Assembly: GCF_024704725.1 (NCBI RefSeq)
Contig: NZ_JALIQS010000001.1
Location: forward strand, 620,001-684,000
DNA length: 64,000 nt
Direction of reading: 5' to 3'
Source of the DNA: Shinella sp. CPCC 101442
Lineage (GTDB): Bacteria > Pseudomonadota > Alphaproteobacteria > Rhizobiales > Rhizobiaceae
Shown one piece after another: positions 1 to 10,408 of this stretch. The notes below the pieces were generated by a model, which worked only from the letters and a program-made list of their open reading frames with translations, ran no database searches and was not told where the DNA came from. The position numbers and the translations under genes were made by a program. Within the stretch, counting starts at the first letter, position 1, and each line of letters starts with the position of its first letter.

Positions 1-311
1 TCACGCCGCATATCGTCGAGCGCACGCGGGATATGTCAGTCATGCGCGCCATGGTCGCCAATCGCTTCGGCTATTCCATCGCCAATATCCGCCCCGTCTC
101 CACCTATGCGCTGGATGGTGGCCGGCTCTCCTTCGTGCCGCTGACCGGCAACCTGCGCCCCATGCGCATGGGCATCCTCGCCATGGGCGGCGCCAGCCCG
201 GCGCTCACCGTGCGGCGCTTCATCGATTTCTGCGGCGAAAAGATCGGCGACATGGTCATGGACCTGCCGGTTTCCGTCGACGCCCATTCAGAACGGAAAG
301 GCAGTTCATGA
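1..311 (+). CDS. LysR-family transcriptional regulator, C-terminal part only
   Basis: The reading frame is open from base 3 to the stop at 309-311, so the gene starts before the window. The visible ~102 residues fit the end of a LysR effector-binding domain: an element reading MRAMVANRFGYSIANIRP, typical of the second half of that domain, then a beta strand and a closing helix. The DNA-binding N-terminus is not in view. Its stop overlaps the start of the next gene (ATGA at 308-311), so it is translationally coupled to the aldehyde dehydrogenase. It may control this amine operon, and an inverted repeat with LysR-box geometry lies at 1995-2013. Effector unknown. Confidence 0.75.
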   Translation, partial: TPHIVERTRDMSVMRAMVANRFGYSIANIRPVSTYALDGGRLSFVPLTGNLRPMRMGILAMGGASPALTVRRFIDFCGEKIGDMVMDLPVSVDAHSERKGSS

Positions 312-1789
312 CCACGACCATCGACTGGCGCGCCCGCGCCAAAAACCTGAAATTTCGCAGCGGCGTCTATATCGACGGCCGGTTCCGCGATGCGGCGAAG
401 GGCGGGCGGTTCGAAACCATCAACCCTGCCAATGCGCAGGTGTTGACGGACGTGGCCCGCGGCACCGCGGAAGACATCGACGCCGCCGTCGCCTCCGCCC
501 GCCGCGCCTTCAACGACGGCCGCTGGTCGGGCAAGTCACCGGCCGAACGCAAGGAGGTGCTGCTGCGCCTCGCAACCCTCATCCGCGAAAATATCCCGGA
601 ACTGGCGCTTCTCGAAACCCTCGACGTCGGCAAGCCGATCAGCGACAGCTCGACCATCGATGCGCCCGGCTCGGCCCACTTCTTCCAGTGGCATGCCGAG
701 GCGATCGACAAGCTCTATGACGAAATCGCCCCCACCGGGCGTGGTGACCTCGCCTTGATCCGCCGCGTGCCGCTCGGCGTCATCGGCGCCGTCGTGCCGT
801 GGAATTTCCCCCTCGACATGGCGACGTGGAAACTCGCACCGGCGCTCGCCACCGGCAATTCCGTCGTGCTGAAGCCGGCGGAGCAATCGCCGCTCTCCGC
901 CCTCATGCTGGCGGAACTCGCCTCCGAGGCCGGGCTGCCGGACGGTGTGCTCAACGTCGTGCCCGGCTTTGGCGAGGATGCCGGCCGGGCGCTCGGCCTG
1001 CATCCGGATGTCGATGCGCTGGTGTTTACCGGCTCGACCAAGGTCGGCAAACTCTTCATGACCTATGCTGGGCAGAGCAACATGAAGCAGGTTTGGCTGG
1101 AGACCGGCGGCAAGTCGCCGAGTCTCGTCTTTGCCGATGCCGACCTCGACAAGGCGGCCGAGATGGCGGCCTTCGGCATCCTGTTCAACTCCGGCGAGGT
1201 TTGTTCCGCCAATTCCCGCTTGCTCGTGCACCGCTCCGTGCAGGAGGAATTCACCGCAAAGCTGATCGCGGCAACGGCCGCCTGGCCGCTTGGCGATCCG
1301 CTCGACCCTGCCACCCGCATGGGTCCGCTGGTCGAGAAAGCGCATGCCGACCGCGTGGCTGATTACATCGAGATCGGCCGCTCGGAAGCCCGGCTGGCGC
1401 ATGGCGGCGCGCGCGAGACGCGGGACGGGTCGGATTGCTACATCCAGCCGACGATCTTCAACGAGGTCGCGCCGAATGCCCGCATCGCGCGGGAAGAGAT
1501 CTTCGGCCCCGTGCTCGCCATCACGCCGTTCGACAGCGACGAGGAGGCGTTGAGGATCGCCAATGACAGCGAATACGGCCTCGCCGCCTCGGTCTGGACG
1601 CGGGATCTGTCGCGGGCGCTCTCCGTTTCCGACCGGCTGAATGCCGGCACGGTCTCGGTCAACACGGTCGATGCGCTGTCGGCCATGACGCCATTCGGCG
1701 GCATGAAACAGTCCGGTTTCGGCCGCGACCTGTCGATTCACAGCTTCGACAAGTACTGCGCGCTCAAAACCGTGTGGGTGAAATACTAG
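308..1789 (+). CDS. NAD(P)+-dependent aldehyde dehydrogenase, PuuC-like
   Basis: A full-length (493 aa) cytosolic aldehyde dehydrogenase that should oxidise an aldehyde to the acid using NAD(P)+. The transition-state asparagine is Asn166 (VVPWNFP), the general base Glu265 (WLETGGKSP) and the nucleophile Cys299 (SGEVCSAN). The FTGSTKVGK element of the cofactor fold is also present. The whole sequence follows the pattern of E. coli PuuC, the gamma-glutamyl-gamma-aminobutyraldehyde dehydrogenase, including GNSVVLKP and the EEIFGPVL motif. Next to an amine dehydrogenase its natural job is removing the aldehyde that enzyme makes. It overlaps the LysR stop by four bases. The exact aldehyde cannot be read from sequence. 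Confidence 0.9.
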   Translation: MTTTIDWRARAKNLKFRSGVYIDGRFRDAAKGGRFETINPANAQVLTDVARGTAEDIDAAVASARRAFNDGRWSGKSPAERKEVLLRLATLIRENIPELALLETLDVGKPISDSSTIDAPGSAHFFQWHAEAIDKLYDEIAPTGRGDLALIRRVPLGVIGAVVPWNFPLDMATWKLAPALATGNSVVLKPAEQSPLSALMLAELASEAGLPDGVLNVVPGFGEDAGRALGLHPDVDALVFTGSTKVGKLFMTYAGQSNMKQVWLETGGKSPSLVFADADLDKAAEMAAFGILFNSGEVCSANSRLLVHRSVQEEFTAKLIAATAAWPLGDPLDPATRMGPLVEKAHADRVADYIEIGRSEARLAHGGARETRDGSDCYIQPTIFNEVAPNARIAREEIFGPVLAITPFDSDEEALRIANDSEYGLAASVWTRDLSRALSVSDRLNAGTVSVNTVDALSAMTPFGGMKQSGFGRDLSIHSFDKYCALKTVWVKY

Positions 1790-1994
1790 GCACCTGCCCG
1801 CTCCGGCGACACCGCATCGCCCGGATTTCGACCATCGACAGCGCCGGTCCCCTAATGCGTCCTCTTGCGCGAACGGGGATCGGTGTTTGACCCTTCACAA
1901 CCGGCTGAAAATAAACGAGAATTTCTCGACCGTCGGATGCCGGTCGCACCTTCGCGTCCAGATTGAAATCACGCGCCACCACACGGCGAACTCT

Positions 1995-2013
1995 GATTAG
2001 TCTGAACCTAATC
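1995..2013. promoter_or_regulatory. Inverted repeat, candidate LysR-type operator
   Basis: GATTAG, seven bases, then CTAATC form a perfect 6-bp inverted repeat with the T-N11-A geometry of LysR-type boxes. It lies about 75 bases before the ATG of the amine dehydrogenase, in the 298-base gap after the aldehyde dehydrogenase. The rest of that gap shows no gene. A promoter for the dehydrogenase-transporter operon is likely here. Binding by the truncated LysR protein is inferred. Confidence 0.45.
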
Positions 2014-2087
2014 CATGTTTCCGGAACGCGTCATTTACCGGAAGCCCGTTGCCCAATCCTATAGACCCAGAAACTCCGAGGACTGCC

Positions 2088-4169
2088 ATGCGTGACGCCA
2101 AATACGATATCCTGTTCGAACCCGTAGCGATCGGCCCGCACGTCGCGAAGAACCGGTTCTACCAGGTGCCGCATTGCAATGGCGGCGGCTATCGCGATCC
2201 ATCCGCGGCTGCCGCCATGCGCGGCATCAAGTCCGAAGGCGGCTGGGGGGTCATCTTTACCGAGCAGACCGAGATGCACCACACCTCGGAAATCACCCCC
2301 TTCATCGAGTTGCGCCTGTGGGAAGACAAGGACATTCCCGGCCTTCGCCGCATGTCTGATGCCATGAAGGTGCATGGCGCACTTGCCGGCATCCAGCTTG
2401 CCTACTCCGGCATCAACGGCCCGAACTTTTATACCAAGGAGGTGCCGCTCGCGCCCTCGGCGCTGCCGATCCGCACTTTCACCAACGATCCGGTGCAGGC
2501 CCGCGCGCTCGACAAGGCGGAGATCAAGGATCTGCGCCGCTGGTTCGTCAACGCGGCGAAACGCTCAAAGATCGCCGGCTTCGACCTGATCTGTCTTTAC
2601 GGCGCGCACGGGTTCGGGATCTTCCAGCACTTCCTGTCGCGCGCCACCAACCAGCGCACCGACGAATACGGTGGCAGCCTCGAAAACCGCTCGCGCTTCG
2701 CCCGTGAAGTCGTCGCCGATATCCGCGACGCCGTTGGCGACACGACGGCGATCACCATGCGCGTCAGCCTCGACGAGACGATCGGCGAACTCGGCTTCTC
2801 CAATGCCGAAGTGCGCGAATTCGTCGAGATGAACGCCGACCTGCCGGACCTCTGGGACCTGGCGCACGGCGCCTGGGAAGACTGTTCCGGCCCCTCGCGC
2901 TTCAAGGAGGAAGGCGCGCAGGAGCTGCTGGTCAAGGGTATCCGCGAACTCTCCACCCGGCCCGTCGTCGGCGTCGGCCGTTTCACCTCGCCGGACGTGA
3001 TGGCGCGCATGATCCGCCAGGGCGTGCTCGATTTCATCGGCTGCGCCCGCCCCTCGATTGCCGATCCCTTCCTGCCCAAGAAGATCGAGGAAGGCCGTAT
3101 CGAGGACATCCGCGAGTGCATCGGCTGCAACATGTGCATTACCGGCGACATGACGATGTCGATCAGCCGCTGCACGCAGAACCCAACCTTCATGGAAGAG
3201 TGGCGCAAGGGCTGGCACCCGGAACGCATGAATGCGAAGGGCGACAGCCAGACGGTTCTCGTCGTCGGCGCCGGTCCGGCCGGGCTGGAGGCCACCCGTG
3301 CGCTCTCCGTGCGTGGTTATGACGTGACGCTCGCCGAGGCCACCACGACGCTCGGCGGCCGCGTGGCGCGCGAACGCCTGCTGCCCGGTCTTTCGGCCTG
3401 GGGCCGCGTGGTCGATTACCGCCAGTACCAGATTTCCCAGCGCACCAATGTGGAAACCTATTTCGACAGCCGGCTGACCGCCGAAGACGTGCTGGCCTTC
3501 GGTTTCGAGCATGTCGCCATCGCCACCGGCTCGCACTGGCGCCGCGATGGCGTCGCCCGCCAGCATGTCGTGCCCATGCCGATCGATCCGACGATGACCG
3601 TCTTCACGCCGGACGACATCATGGCGAAGGCGCACGGCGAAACCCTCGCCGGCAAAACCGTCGTGGTCTATGACGACGACCACTATTACATGGGCGGCGT
3701 CATGGCCGAGGTGATGGCAAAAGCCGGCGCCAAGGTCATCCTCGTCACGCCATCGGCCTACGTGTCCGACTGGACGCGCAACACGCTGGAGCAGGGCGCG
3801 ATCCATGTGCGCCTCGACGATCTCGGCGTCGACATCCGCCTCAACCGCGGCGTCACCGCGATCCGCGCCGGCGAGGTCGAGACCAACTGCACCTATACCG
3901 GCCGCCGCAGCGCCATCGGCTGCGACGCGGTTGTCATGGTTGCCTCGCGCCTCTCCGAGGATGCGCTCTACAATGATCTTCTCGCCAGGCAGGCCGACTG
4001 GGCGGATGCGGGGATCAAAAGCGTAAAAATCATCGGCGATGCGGCAGCCCCCGCGCCGATCGCCTGGGCGACCTATGCCGGCCACCGCTACGCACGGGAA
4101 CTCGACACGCCGGATATCGGCGATGCCCTGCCCTTCCGCCGCGAAGTCACCCAACTCGAGCCGGCGTGA
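2088..4169 (+). CDS. Flavin/4Fe-4S amine dehydrogenase, histamine dehydrogenase-like (TMADH family)
   Basis: A 693-residue multidomain flavoprotein: an N-terminal old-yellow-enzyme barrel with FMN (about 1-340), a 4Fe-4S site with Cys344, Cys347, Cys350 and Cys362, and a C-terminal dinucleotide-binding part starting VLVVGAGPAG. RFYQVPHC places Cys30 where trimethylamine dehydrogenase attaches FMN covalently. The residues matching the TMADH substrate bowl (Tyr60, Trp264, Trp355) are Gln60, Trp263 and Asp354 here. Gln-Trp-Asp is the set known from histamine dehydrogenase, so a primary amine such as histamine or a diamine is favoured over trimethylamine (inference). It should deaminate the amine to an aldehyde and pass electrons to an ETF-type acceptor. 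I chose ATG 2088, which has GAGGA five bases upstream, over an in-frame TTG at 2049. Confidence 0.85.
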   Translation: MRDAKYDILFEPVAIGPHVAKNRFYQVPHCNGGGYRDPSAAAAMRGIKSEGGWGVIFTEQTEMHHTSEITPFIELRLWEDKDIPGLRRMSDAMKVHGALAGIQLAYSGINGPNFYTKEVPLAPSALPIRTFTNDPVQARALDKAEIKDLRRWFVNAAKRSKIAGFDLICLYGAHGFGIFQHFLSRATNQRTDEYGGSLENRSRFAREVVADIRDAVGDTTAITMRVSLDETIGELGFSNAEVREFVEMNADLPDLWDLAHGAWEDCSGPSRFKEEGAQELLVKGIRELSTRPVVGVGRFTSPDVMARMIRQGVLDFIGCARPSIADPFLPKKIEEGRIEDIRECIGCNMCITGDMTMSISRCTQNPTFMEEWRKGWHPERMNAKGDSQTVLVVGAGPAGLEATRALSVRGYDVTLAEATTTLGGRVARERLLPGLSAWGRVVDYRQYQISQRTNVETYFDSRLTAEDVLAFGFEHVAIATGSHWRRDGVARQHVVPMPIDPTMTVFTPDDIMAKAHGETLAGKTVVVYDDDHYYMGGVMAEVMAKAGAKVILVTPSAYVSDWTRNTLEQGAIHVRLDDLGVDIRLNRGVTAIRAGEVETNCTYTGRRSAIGCDAVVMVASRLSEDALYNDLLARQADWADAGIKSVKIIGDAAAPAPIAWATYAGHRYARELDTPDIGDALPFRREVTQLEPA

Positions 4170-4179
4170 GGAGAGACGG

Positions 4180-5255
<1,076 letters not shown>

Positions 5256-5259
<4 letters not shown>

Positions 5260-6185
5260 CGGAGAGCGCCCTCCCCACCACCGCCGAAACGGAGCGACGC
5301 CCGCGCACTCGCTTCTGGCATGACCTCGCCTTCTGGGGCCTGCTGCCGTCGCGGCTGCTGATGGGCTTCGCGCTGATCCTGCCGATCTTCATCATCGCCG
5401 CCGTCTCGGTGGCGACCCGCGGCGCTTACGGCGGTTTCACCTGGGATTTCAACCTCGCCGGCTACACCCAGATCCTCTTCAACGAGGGCTGGACGGGCGA
5501 GCTGGAGTTCACCCCGCAATATCTGCTGATCATCATCAGGACCTTCCTGCTTGCCGGCGCGACGACGCTGATCTGCCTCGCCTTCGCCGTACCGGTCGCC
5601 TATTTCATCTCCCGCCAGCCGCCGGGCCGCAAGGCGATCCTCGTCTATCTCGTAACGCTTCCCTTCTGGGTCTCGATGATCCTGCGTGTCTATGCCTGGA
5701 TGATCATTCTCGGCAAGGACGGCACCCTGCCGAACCTGCTGGAAATCCTCGGTTTTCAGCCTGGCATGAGCTTCATGTTCAACGACGGGGCGACGCTGAC
5801 GGCGATGGTCTATACCGCCATGCCGCTGATGGTGCTGCCGGTCTTCGCCTCCATCGAAAAGCTCGACGGCACGCTGATCGAAGCCTCGCACGATCTTTAC
5901 GGCAATCGGTGGGTAACGCTGCGCCGGGTCATCCTGCCGCTGACGGCGCCCGGCATCACCGCCGGCGCCATCCTCGTCTTCGTGCCGGCACTCGGCGCGG
6001 TGCTTGAGCCGACATTGATGGGCGGCGGCAAGCAGATGATGATGGGCTCGCTGATCCAGCTACAATTCGGCGGCGGCCGCAACTGGCCCTTCGGCGCAGC
6101 CATCGCCATGACTCTGATGGCGCTCGTCATGATCTTCCTGATCGCCACGGCACTGCGCGCCGCCCGCCGGGAGGCCATGTCATGA
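5256..6185 (+). CDS. ABC importer permease, PotB type
   Basis: A 309-residue inner-membrane permease with about six predicted transmembrane segments. The first begins near residue 30 (LLMGFALILPIFIIAAVS). The cytoplasmic coupling loop with the EAA-type pattern is near residues 205-225 (EASHDLYGNRWVTLRRVILP). It begins at the ATGA overlap with the ATPase and ends in an ATGA overlap with the second permease, so the three are co-translated. It forms the membrane channel with the 6182-6991 product. Substrate specificity would come from the binding protein at 7011. Confidence 0.92.
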
Positions 6186-6991
6186 GCATCCGCCACGACG
6201 TCAAGCGCTATCCGGGCCTCGGGCCGCTGACTGCCTTCTTCTTCCTCTATCTCTACGCACCGCTTGCCGTCATCGTCATCTATTCCTTCAACGCCAACCG
6301 GGTCGCGGGCGTCTGGACCGGCTTTTCGCTGAAATGGTACGGTTCGGCGCTGAACAATGCGGCGCTGATGAACGCGCTCGAGACGTCGCTGATCATCGCC
6401 GCGATCGCAACCACCGTCTCCACCCTCATCGCGCTCTCGGCCGCCCTTGCCATCATCCGCGGCAAGAATGTCCGCTTCCGCAAACTCTCCGAAACGGTGG
6501 TCAACCTGCCGCTGTTGCTGCCGGAGATCGTGCTGGCCGTGGCGACCCTCATCCTGTTCTCGCTCATCGACATCCAGAACGGCATGGTACGGCTCACCAT
6601 CGCCCATTCGGCCTTCTGCACACCCTTCGCCTTCCTGCCGATCCGTGCCCGTCTGCAGGGCATGTCGCTCGACCTCGAAGAGGCGAGTGCCGATCTCTAT
6701 GCCGACCGCTGGACGACGTTCCGCCGCGTGACATTGCCATTGATCTTCCCCGGCGTCTTCTCCGGCGCCATGCTCGCCTTCCTGATCTCGATGGACGACT
6801 TCATCACGTCGAATCTCCTGGCAACCGGCGGCTCGACGACGCTGCCCGTCTATATCTACTCGCTGATCCGCGCCGGCACCTCGCCAGAGCTGAACGCCAT
6901 CGCGACGCTGCTGATCCTTGCCTCGCTCGTCCTCGCCACCGCAGCATTGCTCGTTGCGGCGCGTGGCACCCGTGAAAATGCCGAACCATAA
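6182..6991 (+). CDS. ABC importer permease, PotC type
   Basis: A 269-residue inner-membrane permease, the second half of the channel. It starts with a short basic stretch followed by a membrane segment (LTAFFFLYLYAPLAVIVIYS), which is typical of PotC. The coupling-loop element EEASADLYADRWTTFRRVTLP is shortly after the middle. It overlaps the first permease by four bases and is followed after 19 bases by the binding protein, completing a PotABCD-style operon order of ATPase, permease, permease, binding protein. Confidence 0.92.
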   Translation: MSIRHDVKRYPGLGPLTAFFFLYLYAPLAVIVIYSFNANRVAGVWTGFSLKWYGSALNNAALMNALETSLIIAAIATTVSTLIALSAALAIIRGKNVRFRKLSETVVNLPLLLPEIVLAVATLILFSLIDIQNGMVRLTIAHSAFCTPFAFLPIRARLQGMSLDLEEASADLYADRWTTFRRVTLPLIFPGVFSGAMLAFLISMDDFITSNLLATGGSTTLPVYIYSLIRAGTSPELNAIATLLILASLVLATAALLVAARGTRENAEP

Positions 6992-7010
6992 TCAAAGAGA
7001 GGAACATAAA

Positions 7011-8027
7011 ATGAAGACGTATTTTGCAGCCACGGCCCTCGCACTCTGCTTCGCCACCGGGGCGCAGGCCGCGGGAGACCTGAATATCTACGCCTGGGCC
7101 GAATCCATCTCGCCCGCCCTCATCGAAAAGTTCTCCAAGGAGAACGACGTCAAGGTGAACGTCGACAGCTTCACCTCCAACGAGGACCTGCTGACCAAGC
7201 TGCAGGCCGGCTCCTCCGGCTATGACATCGCCACCCCCTCGCAGCACTTCCTGCGCGTGATGATCGACCAGGGCATCATCGAGAACTTCGGGGCCAGCAA
7301 GCTGAAGGCCTATGAAAACATCGAGGAGAAGTGGCGCAATCAGTGGTGGGACGAGACGCAGGACTATTCGATCCCGCTCGCCTATGGCACCGCCGGTTTC
7401 GTGGTGAACACCGACCAGTACAAGGGTCCGACCGACAGCTTCAAATATTTCTTCGAGCCGGAAGGCGAGCTGAAGGGCAAGATCGCTCTTCTCTCCTACC
7501 CCGACGAGGTGATCGGCGCCGCCCAGCTCTATCTCGGCGTGCCCTTCTGCTCGGAAGACCAGGCGGAGATGAAGAAGGTTCTGGACCTCCTGATGGCGCA
7601 GAAGCCGTCGGTTGCCGCCTATTCTTCCGACAATATCGCAAGCCGCCTCGCCTCCGGCGAGGTCTCGGCGCATTTCTGGTGGGACGGTGACTCGCTCAGG
7701 GCCCGCAAGGCCGGCTCCCCTGTCAGCCTCGCCATGACCAAGGAGGGTCTCGTCGGCTGGATGGACAGCTATGTCGTCCCGAAGGGCGCGCCGAACCGCG
7801 ACAATGCGGTGAAGTTCGTCGAGTTCATGTCGACGCTGGAAAACGCCACGGAACAGATGAACTTCTATTCCCACTCCTCGCCGATGAAGGTGATCCAGGA
7901 GAAGGTCGTCAACACCAAGGAAACGGCACCGGAACTCTACCCAGAGGTGCCGATCACCTTCTCGCGCACCTGCTCGGCCGCCGCACAGGATCTGGTGACC
8001 CGCGTCTGGACCCAGCTCCTGCAATAA
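7011..8027 (+). CDS. Periplasmic solute-binding protein, PotD/PotF type
   Basis: A 338-residue secreted binding protein. The N-terminus MKTYFAATALALCFATGAQA is a Sec signal peptide with an AQA-A cleavage site near residue 20. The mature start (DLNIYAWAESISPALIEKF) and the SGYDIATPSQHF element match spermidine/putrescine-type binding proteins. ATG 7011 is preceded by AGAGAGGAA and is the only start that gives a signal peptide; the frame upstream is not coding. A GC-rich hairpin follows the stop. The ligand is probably the amine oxidised by the upstream dehydrogenase (inference). Confidence 0.92.
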   Translation: MKTYFAATALALCFATGAQAAGDLNIYAWAESISPALIEKFSKENDVKVNVDSFTSNEDLLTKLQAGSSGYDIATPSQHFLRVMIDQGIIENFGASKLKAYENIEEKWRNQWWDETQDYSIPLAYGTAGFVVNTDQYKGPTDSFKYFFEPEGELKGKIALLSYPDEVIGAAQLYLGVPFCSEDQAEMKKVLDLLMAQKPSVAAYSSDNIASRLASGEVSAHFWWDGDSLRARKAGSPVSLAMTKEGLVGWMDSYVVPKGAPNRDNAVKFVEFMSTLENATEQMNFYSHSSPMKVIQEKVVNTKETAPELYPEVPITFSRTCSAAAQDLVTRVWTQLLQ

Positions 8028-8037
8028 TCGCACCTTT

Positions 8038-8059
8038 GCGCCGCGGGCGACCGCGGCGC
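8038..8059 (+). repeat. Intercistronic hairpin after binding-protein gene
   Basis: GCGCCGCGG, a GCGA loop and CCGCGGCGC form a perfect 9-bp stem 11 bases after the binding-protein stop. No T-run follows, so it is not a classical terminator. A 3' mRNA-stabilising or partial-attenuation role is more likely, raising the yield of the binding protein relative to the downstream genes. Confidence 0.6.
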
Positions 8060-8087
8060 TCACCCTACCGTCCTCAAGGAGACATCC

Positions 8088-8510
8088 ATGCCCGTGCACA
8101 CCCGCATCCGCCCCTTCAACACGAAGGAGACCTATCCCGAGCAAAAGCTGAACAACGACCTCTGCCAGGCGGTCGTCGCGCGGGGTGCCACGGTTTTCGT
8201 GCGCGGGCAGATAGCGCAGGACCTTGACACACGTGAGAGCGTGCATATCGGCGATGCCGGCGCGCAGGCGCGCAAGGCGATGGAAAACATCAAGATGCTT
8301 CTGGAAGAGGCCGGCTCGGACCTCAGCCATATCTGCCGCGTCGTCGTCTATCTCATCGACATCCGCTACCGCGAGGCCGTCTATACCGAGATGGGAAAAT
8401 ATCTCCAGGGCGTGTTCCCCGTCTCGACGGGTCTCGTCGTCTCCGCACTCGCCCGTCCGGAATGGCTGGTCGAGATCGAGGCGACCGCCGTCATCCCCGA
8501 CGAAGCCTGA
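8088..8510 (+). CDS. RidA/YjgF/UK114 family protein
   Basis: A 140-residue trimeric Rid-superfamily protein. The fold markers are FVRGQIAQD, a central ENIKMLLEEAGSDLSHI helix and a C-terminal VEIEATAVIP strand. Archetypal RidA deaminates reactive enamine/imine intermediates with an arginine in a PxRSC-like stretch. Here the matching segment reads FPVSTGLVVSAL with no arginine at that place, so it probably belongs to a divergent Rid subgroup and may act on another imine or not as a deaminase. It has AAGGAG upstream of ATG 8088. Imines are expected products of amine oxidation, which fits the operon. Confidence 0.88.
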   Translation: MPVHTRIRPFNTKETYPEQKLNNDLCQAVVARGATVFVRGQIAQDLDTRESVHIGDAGAQARKAMENIKMLLEEAGSDLSHICRVVVYLIDIRYREAVYTEMGKYLQGVFPVSTGLVVSALARPEWLVEIEATAVIPDEA

Positions 8511-8521
8511 AGGAGGACGGC

Positions 8522-9199
8522 ATGACCTTTTCCGTCTCCGGCCGCTGCGAAAAGACCGGCATGTTCGGCATCGCCGTCTCCTCCTCCTCGCCGAGTGTCG
8601 CGGCACGCTGCGCCCATGTGCGCGCCGGCGTCGGCGCCGTCTCGACGCAGAACGTCACCGACCCCCGTCTCGGCCCGAAAGGGCTGGACCTGATGGCCGG
8701 CGGCCTTTCGGCGGAGGCCGCGCTCAAGCGGCTGGTCGCGGAAGCGCCTGATATCGAATATCGCCAGCTCGCCCTCGTCGATGCCGCAGGCCGGACGGCC
8801 TCCTATTCCGGCGCCAGGACGCTGGGTACTCACGCCACCGCACGCGGCGACAACGTGGTCGCGGCCGGCAATATGCTGACGAGTACCGGCATCCCCCAGA
8901 AGATGGTGGAGGCCTTCGAGGCGGCGAAGGGCCAGCATCTCGGCGACCGGCTGATCGCCGCCATGCGCGCCGCCCTCGCGGCCGGCGGCGAGGAAGGTCC
9001 GGTGCATTCCATGGGCCTCGTCATGGTCGACAAGGTCTCCTGGAACGTCGCGGACCTGCGCATCGACTGGACGGATGGCGACCCGATCGAGGAATGCGCC
9101 GCGCTTTGGGAACGCTGGCGTGGCGAGATGGACGCCTATGTCACCCGCGCGCTCAACCCCTCGGGAGCGCCGAGCTACGGCGTGCCGGGCGATCTGTGA
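8522..9199 (+). CDS. DUF1028 family protein (Ntn-hydrolase-like fold)
   Basis: A 225-residue protein of the DUF1028 family. It opens MTFSVSGRCEKTGMFGIAVS, then has the family's GVGAVSTQNVTDPRLG segment and TRGDN-type glycine turns. The family resembles Ntn hydrolases but has no established reaction that I can name. GGAGG precedes ATG 8522. It sits between the Rid protein and an M20 deacylase, so a hydrolytic step on an N-acyl or amide intermediate is conceivable (inference only). Confidence 0.82.
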   Translation: MTFSVSGRCEKTGMFGIAVSSSSPSVAARCAHVRAGVGAVSTQNVTDPRLGPKGLDLMAGGLSAEAALKRLVAEAPDIEYRQLALVDAAGRTASYSGARTLGTHATARGDNVVAAGNMLTSTGIPQKMVEAFEAAKGQHLGDRLIAAMRAALAAGGEEGPVHSMGLVMVDKVSWNVADLRIDWTDGDPIEECAALWERWRGEMDAYVTRALNPSGAPSYGVPGDL

Positions 9200-9251
9200 C
9201 GGTGAAGGGGCGACCTTGCCCCTCGCCGCTTTTTCTTGAATGGACGGGCGC

Positions 9252-10408
9252 ATGATCCCCTCGACCCCGGAAATCCTCGCCCGCCTCATCGCTGAACCCA
9301 CCGTCTCGCGCATGTCCAACCTCGCGCTGCTCGACTATGTGGAAAGCCTGCTGCGCCCGGCCGGCGCGCGCATCGAGCGCTTCGTCCATCCGGATGGCAG
9401 CCGGGCCAATCTTTTCGCGACCATTGGTCCCGACGGACCTGATGGCGTGGTGCTGTCGGGCCATACGGATGTCGTGCCCGTCGAGGGACAGGCATGGAGC
9501 GGCGATCCCTTCGCATTGACCCTCCGGGACGGCCGTTTCTACGGGCGCGGCGCGGCCGACATGAAGGGTTTTGTCGCGTCGGCGCTTCGCGCAATCCTGC
9601 TCGCTTCCGAGCGCCCGTTGAAGCGTCCGCTGCATCTTGCTCTCTCCTATGACGAGGAAATCGGCTGTATCGGCGTGCGCGGCATGATCGAGGCGCTGGC
9701 GGTACGGCCGGAACGGCCGGCGCTCTGCATCGTGGGCGAGCCGACCGGCATGCGGATCGCCACCGGCCACAAGGGCAAGCTTGCGCTGCGCGCCTGCTGC
9801 CACGGGCAGGAGGGCCATTCGGCGCTGGCTCCGAACGCGCTGAACGCGCTGCATCTCGGCGCCGCCTTCATCCAGGCGCTTCAGGCGCGGCAGCAGGAGC
9901 TTGCCGACCACGGCGCGCGTGACGACGACTACGATATCCCCTACTCCACCATCCATGCCGGCATGATGCATGGCGGCACCGCGCTCAACATCGTGCCCAA
10001 CCGCTGCGAGATCGACTTCGAGATCCGCAACATCGCCGAGGACGATCCGAGCAGCATCCTCGCCGGCATCGAGGCGGATGCCGAAACCATTGCCAGACCC
10101 TATCGCAACCGCTTTCCCATGGCCTGTATCGAGATCGAACCCGTCTCCGGCTATCCCGGCCTCAACACCGGTGCAGATGCACCCGCCGTGCGTCTCCTGA
10201 AGAGGATCCTCGGCGACGACGCCACGCTCAAGGTCGCCTTCGGCACCGAAGGCGGGCTTTTCGACCGGGACCTCGGCATCTCCACCGCCGTCTGCGGCCC
10301 CGGTTTCATGGATCAGGGGCACAAGCCGGACGAGTTCGTCAGCGTCGAACAGCTTGCCCGCTGCGACACCATGCTCAGCCGTCTCGTCGAGGAGCTGGCG
10401 CCGGAGGA

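Noticed and set aside
536-1741. 401-residue open frame on the minus strand
   Set aside because: It lies opposite the aldehyde dehydrogenase, is rich in Arg and Gly, and matches no family; it is a high-GC shadow frame.
9207-9236. GGGGC-GACCTT-GCCCC hairpin then a T-run
   Set aside because: The stem is short, the T-run is not adjacent, and the deacylase gene follows within 20 bases; not convincing as a terminator.
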